Below are positions 35,132 to 41,078 of a stretch of 64,000 nucleotides of DNA, piece after piece. This DNA is from Pseudomonadota bacterium (lineage in GTDB: Bacteria > Pseudomonadota > Gammaproteobacteria > Steroidobacterales > Steroidobacteraceae). The notes below the pieces were generated by a model, which worked only from the letters and a program-made list of their open reading frames with translations, did not search any database and had not been told where the DNA came from. The first letter of the stretch is position 1. Every line of letters starts with the position of its first letter. A program made the translations under genes and the position numbers. The DNA lies in assembly GCA_021792555.1 (NCBI GenBank), contig JAJYUL010000007.1:1-64000 (forward strand). Reading direction: 5' to 3'.

Positions 35132-35383
35132 TCAGTGCTGGTCGGTGTACGGCAGCAGCGCCAGGTAGCGCGCGCGCTTGATGGCGACGGCGAGCTGGCG
35201 CTGGAAGAACGACTTGGTGCCGGTGATGCGGCTCGGGACGATCTTGCCGGTCTCGGAGACGTACCCCTTGAGGGTGGCCAGATCCTTGTAATCGATTTGC
35301 GTCACGCCTTCGGCCGTGAAACGGCAGAACTTCTTGCGACGCGAGAAGCGGCCGCCGCCGCCCATGGGTGCTTTGCTGTTCAT
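35132..35383 (-). CDS. rpsR: 30S ribosomal protein S18
   Basis: An 83-residue ribosomal protein. [15 protein letters not shown], the [19 protein letters not shown] block and [20 protein letters not shown] are characteristic. A short glycine-rich N-terminal extension precedes the core. priB, which lies between rpsF and rpsR in enterobacteria, is absent; only 51 bases separate the genes. Confidence 0.97.
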   Translation of the reverse strand: MNSKAPMGGGGRFSRRKKFCRFTAEGVTQIDYKDLATLKGYVSETGKIVPSRITGTKSFFQRQLAVAIKRARYLALLPYTDQH

Positions 35384-35434
35384 GAGTCGATTCCGCTGTT
35401 CAGTGAGGATAGCGTAGCGGGACGGGGCCCGGGA

Positions 35435-35842
35435 TTACGCCTGCTGCTCGTCCGCCTCGGCGGACGGGACGCTCTCATCGCGCGAGCGCTCGCGGCGGCC
35501 CCTGCCGGACTCGCCCTCTTCCTCGGCGCCCTTGGCCATCGGGGACGGCTCGGTCACCGCCGCGCCCATCGCGACCACGAGGTGGCGCAGCACCGCGTCG
35601 CTGAAGCGGAACGCGCCGGTGAGCTCCCCGAGGGTCTTCTGATCGCACTCGACGTTCATCAGCACGTAGTGCGCCTTGTGAACCTTGGCGATCGGATAGG
35701 CGAGCTGACGGCGCCCCCAGTCCTCGAGGCGGTGCACTTGGCCGCCGCCGGTGCTGATCATGCCCTTGTACCGCTCGATCATGGCGGGCACCTGCTCGCT
35801 CTGATCGGGGTGAACCAGAATGACGATTTCGTAATGCCTCAT
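35435..35842 (-). CDS. rpsF: 30S ribosomal protein S6
   Basis: A 135-residue ribosomal protein. [41 protein letters not shown] and [13 protein letters not shown] are typical. The C-terminal tail from about residue 105 is acidic and polar (EEEGESGRG, ending EADEQQA), like the tail that RimK glutamylates in E. coli S6. AAGGAGG precedes ATG 35842 by about five bases. First gene of the operon. Confidence 0.97.
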   Translation of the reverse strand: MRHYEIVILVHPDQSEQVPAMIERYKGMISTGGGQVHRLEDWGRRQLAYPIAKVHKAHYVLMNVECDQKTLGELTGAFRFSDAVLRHLVVAMGAAVTEPSPMAKGAEEEGESGRGRRERSRDESVPSAEADEQQA

Positions 35843-35949
35843 GTGTCCTCCTTACGGATATGAAGCCGCCCTTCGCGAGGCCTGCACGGGTGCGGCAAGG
35901 AGATACCGCGCGCCCACGGCGGCGCGGCCCCCTCAGCAGGGGGGCGGGG

Positions 35950-35978
35950 AGAATACTGGAATGGTGCGCCGAGCGCAA
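35950..35978 (-). promoter_or_regulatory. Promoter of the rpsF operon (TTGCGC-N17-TATTCT)
   Basis: On the minus strand a -35 box TTGCGC (35973-35978) and a -10 box TATTCT (35950-35955) are spaced by exactly 17 bases, about 110 bases before rpsF. The left end of the mobile element lies only 13 bases beyond the -35 box. Confidence 0.65.
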
Positions 35979-35983
35979 CGCAC

Positions 35984-35991
35984 CGCGCGCC
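35984..35991. repeat. Target-site duplication CGCGCGCC (left copy)
   Basis: An 8-base direct repeat identical to 37050-37057, directly touching the outer ends of the element's terminal inverted repeats. Length 8 fits transposases such as the IS1595, IS6 or ISL3 families. Confidence 0.85.
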
Positions 35992-36012
35992 GGTAGTGTC
36001 TCAGTTTGAAAT
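35992..36012 (+). repeat. Left terminal inverted repeat (21 bp)
   Basis: Begins GGTAGTGTCTCA, then G, then TTTGAAAT. It matches the complement of 37029-37049 at 20 of 21 positions; the mismatch is the thirteenth base (G here, C in the right copy). Confidence 0.85.
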
Positions 36013-36031
36013 TTAGGAGAGGCGCAAGGGC

Positions 36032-36547
36032 CTATCGCGTGGTCGGTGGCTTTGGCTCGTCGTCCCGGTCCGGCTGCTTCTGGCCTTCCTTGCTCTTCCC
36101 GTAAATAAATACGGCGGCCACGGCGGCGATTGTGGTGGCGAATATCACGCTGCCGACGCTCGGATAGCCCTTCAGTGTCAGAAGGGTTCCTATGGCAGCA
36201 AGAAGCACAACTAAGACAACGCTAATCCATTGCCCCCTGAGGGCAAGCGTCGCATTTGTACGGACTACGCGGTCCTCTTGCGTATGTCGGTGCTGCGCCT
36301 CTTGCTCTACGAGCCGCATCAGTCTTTCGCAGCCACCGTCGATAAGCTGTCCGTACCGTTCAAGCGTATCCGGATCGGGTAATGGCCCGCTATGAAATTT
36401 AGTCTGCTCGACGACGACTCCCACGAGCCTGGAGACGTCTCCCCTTAGCTTCTCAGGAAGCTTTGCCAGGATTGCGGCTGCGGCCTGCCGAACTTCTGCC
36501 GGCAATTGGTCAGGGGGATTATTGTCCGGTTCTGGCGTTTCGCTCAT
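36032..36547 (-). CDS. DUF2335-like two-span membrane protein (element cargo)
   Basis: A 171-residue protein. An acidic, Pro-rich N-terminus is followed by a helical region (LPAEVRQAAAAILAKLPEKL) and the motif QEAQHRHTQEDR near residue 84 that I associate with DUF2335. Two adjacent membrane spans (ISVVLVVLLAAIGTLLTL and GSVIFATTIAAVAAVFIYG, about 108-148) then lead into a charged tail. Function is unknown in this family; an effector or stress role is speculation. ATG 36547 is used; GTG 36553 two codons earlier is equally possible. It follows the 87-residue gene by 12 bases, so the two are probably one transcript. It is the only sizeable gene of the element. Confidence 0.75.
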   Translation of the reverse strand: MSETPEPDNNPPDQLPAEVRQAAAAILAKLPEKLRGDVSRLVGVVVEQTKFHSGPLPDPDTLERYGQLIDGGCERLMRLVEQEAQHRHTQEDRVVRTNATLALRGQWISVVLVVLLAAIGTLLTLKGYPSVGSVIFATTIAAVAAVFIYGKSKEGQKQPDRDDEPKPPTTR

Positions 36548-36559
36548 CGCCACTGATCA

Positions 36560-36823
36560 TCAGCGCGCGATGCGTCGAGACAAGACAGTCTTAAAATCTC
36601 TACCCACGGATCGAAGATCCAGCGCTAGCGCGCGCCGATCCTGAGCAATCGAGCCGGCTTTGGGGTGCGGCATGGCAGTCCCAAATACGTCGAATAGGCT
36701 TCCAGCGCCACGAGAAAATGGCGCCAGAATTAGACTGCTGCGACGAACCGACTCAGTCGCCAGCGGACAACCCGATTTGTGGCCCGCATTGACGTACAAA
36801 AATTGGCGCTTCGTTGGCAGCAT
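36560..36823 (-). CDS. Small protein of unknown function preceding the DUF2335-like gene
   Basis: An 87-residue protein, not recognised. It begins MLPTKRQFLYVNAGHKSG, has FSRGAGSLFDVFGT in the middle, and ends in a basic, amphipathic LDLRSVGRDFKTVLSRR. There is no signal peptide or membrane span. Its TGA is 12 bases before the DUF2335-like start, suggesting coupling. The lower GC matches the rest of the element and not the chromosome. It could be a partner or regulator of the membrane protein; that is only a guess from position. Confidence 0.5.
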   Translation of the reverse strand: MLPTKRQFLYVNAGHKSGCPLATESVRRSSLILAPFSRGAGSLFDVFGTAMPHPKAGSIAQDRRALALDLRSVGRDFKTVLSRRIAR

Positions 36824-36925
36824 GATGAAACTCTAGCAGGGCGACATATCAGAGCGCCATACGCACTTGGGGATTAGGGAGATTCGGCCGGCTACAAGTC
36901 TCAGATTGCACTGTAACACATTATG

Positions 36926-37006
36926 TTAAATATTGGCGGCTCCATTCCTCTTCTTGTACGGCCCGCGCGGTCCCGGCTTCGGGGCCTCCGCGTCGATCAG
37001 CGCCAC
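36926..37006 (-). CDS. Possible 26-residue basic peptide or gene remnant at the element's right end
   Basis: A GTG-started frame reads VALIDAEAPK and PGPRGPYKKRNGAANI before TAA. The PGPRGPYKKR run is basic and resembles DNA-binding tails. This segment is GC-rich, unlike the next 200 bases. It may be a fragment of the lost transposase or another DNA-binding protein left when an IS was cut down. About 100 non-coding bases separate it from the 87-residue gene. Confidence 0.3.
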   Translation of the reverse strand: MALIDAEAPKPGPRGPYKKRNGAANI

Positions 37007-37028
37007 GCATGCAAGTCAAGGGCAGCGG

Positions 37029-37049
37029 ATTTCAAAGTGAGACACTACC
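37029..37049 (-). repeat. Right terminal inverted repeat (21 bp)
   Basis: Read on the minus strand it begins GGTAGTGTCTCA, then C, then TTTGAAAT; the copy of the left end with one mismatch. Its outer base touches the second CGCGCGCC. Confidence 0.85.
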
Positions 37050-37057
37050 CGCGCGCC
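37050..37057. repeat. Target-site duplication CGCGCGCC (right copy)
   Basis: Identical to 35984-35991. If the element is removed in thought, the pre-insertion site reads CGCAC, CGCGCGCC, GTGCG: the target was the loop of a small inverted repeat just after rlmB. Confidence 0.85.
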
Positions 37058-37064
37058 GTGCGCT

Positions 37065-37835
37065 TCAGCCGCTGCGCTGGCGCACGGCCTCATAGAGCAG
37101 CATCCCGGCCGCCACCGAGACGTTCAGGCTCTCGACCGCGCCGAGGCTCGGCAGGCGGACCAGCCGGTCGCAGCGCTGGCGGGTCAGCTGGCGCAGCCCG
37201 CTGCCCTCGGCGCCGAGCACCAGCGCCACCGCGCCGGTGAGATCCACCTCGGCGGCCGTCTGCTCGGCGCCGGCGTCCGCCCCGATCACCCACAGGCCCG
37301 CCTCCTTCAGCAGCGCCAGCGTGCGCGAGAGGTTGGTCACTACGGCCACAGGGGTGGTCTCGGCCGCGCCGGCGGCCACCTTGCGCACCACCGGGGTCAC
37401 GTGTGCGGCGCGATCGCGCGGCACGATGACGGCGAGCGCCCCACAGGCATCGGCGGTACGCAGGCACGCCCCGAGGTTGTGCGGGTCCTGGACCCCATCG
37501 AGCACCAGCAGCAGCGGGGCGCGCGCCGTCTCGAGCGCCGACAGCAGCTGCGCCTCCGACCAGCTCGGCAGCGGATCGATCTCGGCCAGCACGCCCTGAT
37601 GCGCCACATCGCCGAGCCGCGCGCGCAGCGCCCCGGCCTCGATGCGCTGCACCGGCCGGCCTGCGGCGCGCGCCAGCGTCTCGATCTGGCGCACGCGCGG
37701 ATCGTCGCGCCGCTCGGCCAGGTGGACCGAGAGGATGCGCTCGGGGTGGCGCTCGAGCAGGGTGCGCACGGCGTGCAGGCCGTAGACGGCCGCGCGGGCG
37801 GCGCCCCCGCCGGCTCTCTCAGGGCTCTTCGGCAA
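37065..37835 (-). CDS. rlmB: 23S rRNA (guanosine2251-2'-O)-methyltransferase RlmB
   Basis: A 256-residue SpoU/TrmH-type methyltransferase. An N-terminal L30e-like substrate-binding domain (VYGLHAVRTLLERHPERIL) is followed by the SPOUT motifs: NLGACLRTADACGALAVI near residue 127, LVLGAEGSGLRQLT near 208 and SLNVSVAAGMLLYEAVRQR at the end. TTG 37835 is the only start before the conserved N-terminus and overlaps rnr by 17 bases. The rnr-rlmB pairing is conserved in gammaproteobacteria. Confidence 0.95.
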   Translation of the reverse strand: MPKSPERAGGGAARAAVYGLHAVRTLLERHPERILSVHLAERRDDPRVRQIETLARAAGRPVQRIEAGALRARLGDVAHQGVLAEIDPLPSWSEAQLLSALETARAPLLLVLDGVQDPHNLGACLRTADACGALAVIVPRDRAAHVTPVVRKVAAGAAETTPVAVVTNLSRTLALLKEAGLWVIGADAGAEQTAAEVDLTGAVALVLGAEGSGLRQLTRQRCDRLVRLPSLGAVESLNVSVAAGMLLYEAVRQRSG

Positions 37836-39942
37836 GTTCCAGATCCACCAGGCCTTCGATGGGATTGACCGCGGTCACGATCACGCGCACGTGCGCGCCC
37901 GTGCCGAGCCGCCGAGCGCTGTGCCGGCCGCGCCAGGCGTGGCCGTGATCCTCGAGCACATACTCGTCGTCGCGCAGCGCATCGATGTGCAGCAGCCCGT
38001 CGACCGCCACATCGAGGATCTGCACGAAGCAGCCGAACTCCACCACCGTGGTGATCAGGCCGCGGAACACCTGGCCGATGCGCTCGCGCAGATAGGTGCA
38101 CTTGAGGAACGTCGCGACGTAGCGGTCGGCCTCATCGGCGCGCTTCTCGAGCTTCGAGGTGCCCTCGCCGAGGGCGGCGAGCTGCTCGGGCGCGTAGCGC
38201 ACGGCCGCATCGCCCGTGACCCCGAGCTGCGCCTTGAGGGTGCGGTGCACGATCAGATCCGGATAGCGGCGGATGGGCGAGGTGAAGTGGGCGTAATGCG
38301 TCAGCGCCAGACCGAAGTGTCCGATGTTGACCGGCTGATAGACCGCCTGCGGCATGGTGCGCACGATCAGCGACTCGATGAAGGGCCGCTCGGGGGCATG
38401 GCCCAGCCGGCGCGCAATGGCCTGCAGGTCGCGCGTGGCGAGCCGCTCGGGCAGATGGGCGTCGATCTGGAGCGCCGCAAGGGTCGAGACCAGCCGCTCG
38501 AGCTTCTCGGCCTCCGGCTCGCCGTGCACGCGGTAGAGCGTCGGGGTGCGCGATTTGTCCAGCGCCTGGGCGACCGCCACGTTCGCGAGGATCATGCACT
38601 CCTCGATCAGGCGGTGCGCATCGTTGCGCAGGTGCAGCTCGACCGCGCGCACGCGCTCGGCCGGATCGATCACCAGCCGCGCTTCCGGCGCGTCGAAATC
38701 GAGCGCGCCGCGCCGGGCGCGGGCCTTGTGCAGCGCGCGGTACACCTCGAGCAGCACCTGCAGCGGCTCGAGCAGCGGCCCGAGCGCCTCGCGCGCGGCC
38801 GGCCGGCCTTCGAACAGCCCCTCGTTCACCTGGGTGTAGGTCAGGCGCGCCGCCGAGCGCATCACCGCCGGATAGAAACGCGCGCCCTTGAGCACGCCGC
38901 CGCTGCTGACCAGCATGTCGGCCGCGAAGCACAGCCGCTCCACCCGCGGGGCGAGCGAGCACAGATGATCCGACAGCGCGGTCGGCAGCATCGGGATGAC
39001 CCGGGTCGGGAAATACACCGAGGTGCCGCGCTCGAGCGCCTCGGCATCGAGCGCCGTGCCCGGGCGGACATAGTGGCTGACATCGGCAATCGCCACGATC
39101 AGCCGGAAGCCCTCCGCCTGGCGCTCGGCGTACACGGCGTCATCGAAGTCCCGCGCATCCTCCCCGTCGATGGTCACGAGCGGCAGGCCGCGCAGGTCTT
39201 CGCGGCGCGCCGCCTCGGCCGGATCGACCTCATCGCCCCAGGCGCGCGCCTCGCGCAGCGCCTCGGTTGGGAATTCGTGCGGCAGGCTGAAGCGCGCGAG
39301 CGCGCTCTCGGTGGCCAGCTCCACCGGACGGTCCGGATCGAGCCGCCGCTCGATGCGCGCGTGCGGGGCCTGATCGCCGGCGCCGCGGCGCGTGATGCGG
39401 GCGATGACCCAGTCCCCGTGGCGCGCACCGGCGAGCGCCTCGTGCGCGACTGCACAGCGCAGCTGCAGCTTACGGTCCGCCGCGGTGACCCAGGCGCTTC
39501 GCCCCGCGATCTCCACGGTGCCGAGGAATGCATGCACGGCGTGCTCGAGCACCTGCTCGACCGTCCCCAGCCACCGGTTGGCGGCATCGCGTGAAAGACG
39601 CGCGCTCAGCCGATCGCCATGCATCACGCCGCGCATCTGCGGCGGCGGCAGAAAGACACTCTCCCTCAGCCCCTCGACGCGCAGGAAGCCGTAGCCGGCG
39701 CGGTGCGCACTGACCTGCCCCTCGACGAGTTCACCGGCATGCGGTGCGGCCGTCCGGGACGCCGCCGCGCCGCCCTTGCCCGCCCGCCGCGCTCTCGCGG
39801 CGGGGTTCGCCGGGGCGTGCCCTGAGCGGCCGCGCCGCTGCGGTGCGGCCGCCGCGGAGCTCATCTTGCTTGCGCCCTGCGCTGCGGCGGGCCGGTCGCG
39901 CCGGCCGTACTTGGTGCGCCGGCCTTTTCCCTTCGTTTTCAA
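37819..39942 (-). CDS. rnr: Ribonuclease R
   Basis: A 707-residue 3'-5' exoribonuclease that degrades structured RNA. OB/cold-shock domains lie in the first 230 residues, the RNB domain has TIDGEDARDFDDAVYAE near residue 254 with the metal-binding Asps, and an S1 domain is near the end (GQVFRGLITTVVEFGCFVQI). A Lys/Arg/Ala-rich N-terminal extension starts at TTG 39942; ATG 39864 is an alternative start that would drop 26 residues. tRNA-Leu lies just upstream on the opposite strand. Confidence 0.95.
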   Translation of the reverse strand: MKTKGKGRRTKYGRRDRPAAAQGASKMSSAAAAPQRRGRSGHAPANPAARARRAGKGGAAASRTAAPHAGELVEGQVSAHRAGYGFLRVEGLRESVFLPPPQMRGVMHGDRLSARLSRDAANRWLGTVEQVLEHAVHAFLGTVEIAGRSAWVTAADRKLQLRCAVAHEALAGARHGDWVIARITRRGAGDQAPHARIERRLDPDRPVELATESALARFSLPHEFPTEALREARAWGDEVDPAEAARREDLRGLPLVTIDGEDARDFDDAVYAERQAEGFRLIVAIADVSHYVRPGTALDAEALERGTSVYFPTRVIPMLPTALSDHLCSLAPRVERLCFAADMLVSSGGVLKGARFYPAVMRSAARLTYTQVNEGLFEGRPAAREALGPLLEPLQVLLEVYRALHKARARRGALDFDAPEARLVIDPAERVRAVELHLRNDAHRLIEECMILANVAVAQALDKSRTPTLYRVHGEPEAEKLERLVSTLAALQIDAHLPERLATRDLQAIARRLGHAPERPFIESLIVRTMPQAVYQPVNIGHFGLALTHYAHFTSPIRRYPDLIVHRTLKAQLGVTGDAAVRYAPEQLAALGEGTSKLEKRADEADRYVATFLKCTYLRERIGQVFRGLITTVVEFGCFVQILDVAVDGLLHIDALRDDEYVLEDHGHAWRGRHSARRLGTGAHVRVIVTAVNPIEGLVDLELAEEP

Positions 39943-39990
39943 TTGACAGTTCCAGATGCGGTGCGTAGATTTCGCCGCCTCGCCTTCCCA

Positions 39991-40075
<85 letters not shown>

Positions 40076-40090
40076 AGTTTTCTTTATCTT

Positions 40091-40186
40091 TCAATAGATT
40101 AGTTCCTCATTGCGATTGACTTCCGTGGTGCCTCGCGGCGCCGGCGGAGGTGTGGCCGCGGCCGGATCATTGCTTTTATTCTTCAT
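40091..40186 (-). CDS. Possible 31-residue peptide
   Basis: A short frame starting ATG 40186 reads MKNKSNDPAAATPPPAPRGT and ends NRNEELIY. TAGGAT lies 14 bases before the ATG as a possible -10 box. No ribosome-binding site and no known family; coding is uncertain. Confidence 0.25.
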   Translation of the reverse strand: MKNKSNDPAAATPPPAPRGTTEVNRNEELIY

Positions 40187-40908
40187 CGGGCCGCGGCGAT
40201 ATCCTAGCAGGGCTTGATCGGGGCGGTGCGGGGGAAATTCAAATTGTTCGCTCAGGCCGCCATCCGGGCGCAGCACCCCAAAAGAGACTCAAGATGTCGG
40301 CGAGGCCCTCATCCTGAACCTCATTGAGCGGCGCCAAGAACGCCTCGTGACACACTTCCCTCTCGCCATGGGCAGATCGATTCGCGACCGGCGCAACCGC
40401 CCCTCCCGTGGATGACTGGGCGCGCCTCAATTCGTATCAGCCTCGGAGCATGACCAAGGCACAGGCCCGCGCTCTGCATGATGAGAACCGTGCCGACCGC
40501 CGAATCGATCCATGTCGACCCGAGCGCACTTGTGCAGCTCGACCTGAAAGAGCCTGAATCGCGCGCGCTGGCCGAGCGGCGCAACAAAGCCGGCAGCCCT
40601 CTTCCCGTGACTCATCCTGGCCGCGTCGATCGGCGGCGCGCACCTTTGTGGCCCGGCACCTGTGCAGGGCGGGCTGACACGCCTTCCTCGTGCAACGGCA
40701 CAGGCCTGCAGTCCGACGATCGGGCATGCCTGAACTCAGATCGGCCCCGGGGCTGAAGCCCGCGGGTTAGGCCTGCGGCCGCGCCGCACGCGCGATCGCT
40801 GCGCATCCTGCACGGCAGCGCCTCGGCAACGCTCTCGGGCGGCTTGCCCTCCTGGCGACATCACCCGCCCACCTCCGCTCATCCGAGCGAGCGCACGCGC
40901 CATCCCCT

Positions 40909-40934
40909 GCCCGAGGTCCGTGCGGACCTCGGGC
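40909..40934. repeat. Inverted repeat GCCCGAGGTCCG / CGGACCTCGGGC
   Basis: Twelve-base perfect arms with only TG between, so the real hairpin has a 10-bp stem and a 6-base loop. No T-run follows on either strand. Confidence 0.6.
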
Positions 40935-40995
40935 AAGAGGGAAACAGCACTCTGCGCCCTGCGCCGTGTTGCCGAGGATGCGTACCAGACACCTG

Positions 40996-41024
40996 CTGCG
41001 CCCGCCCGGTGAGGGCGGGCGCAG
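40996..41024 (-). terminator. 12-bp hairpin downstream of the TonB-receptor gene
   Basis: CTGCGCCCGCCC and GGGCGGGCGCAG form a perfect 12-bp stem with a 5-base loop, 55 bases after the receptor stop on the minus strand. No T-run follows, so it is a stabiliser or imperfect terminator. Confidence 0.5.
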
Positions 41025-41078
41025 CGAGGGGAGCCCCGCAGCTCGAGCGCGGAGCCCCGGGCGCATCACACCGGCGGC

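Larger units (their letters stand above)
35992..37049. mobile_element. 1,058-bp transposase-less element with terminal inverted repeats
   Basis: Both ends carry a 21-bp inverted repeat beginning GGTAGTGTCTCA, differing at one position, and the element is bracketed by a perfect 8-bp target duplication (CGCGCGCC). The interior is visibly lower in GC than the flanks and encodes, all on the minus strand, a 26-residue basic peptide, an 87-residue protein and a DUF2335-like membrane protein. No transposase frame exists inside. This is the anatomy of a passenger-carrying, non-autonomous insertion (a mobile insertion cassette) that would be moved in trans by a related IS. It sits between the rlmB end and the rpsF promoter, so it separates the rnr-rlmB run from the rpsF operon without breaking a gene. 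Confidence 0.82.
40187..41078. other. Gene-poor region with two strong hairpins
   Basis: About 890 bases between the tRNA-Leu neighbourhood and the TonB receptor gene. Short frames exist on both strands but none has recognisable domains, a ribosome-binding site or steady codon use. Two long inverted repeats lie near its right end. It could be decayed coding sequence from an old insertion next to the tRNA; I see no intact mobile-element ends. Confidence 0.6.

Noticed and set aside
36601..36823. The 87-residue frame as a transposase fragment
   Set aside because: No DDE-type or HTH motif; it is kept as an unknown cargo gene.
37891..39594. Long plus-strand frame opposite rnr
   Set aside because: Shadow of RNase R; no motif, no start signal, and rnr motifs are complete.
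40239..40806. Several short frames on both strands
   Set aside because: No recognisable motifs, no ribosome-binding sites, mutually overlapping; reported only as a gene-poor region.
40996..41024. Hairpin as a classical intrinsic terminator
   Set aside because: A perfect 12-bp stem but no T-run on either side, so I list it only as a possible or imperfect terminator.
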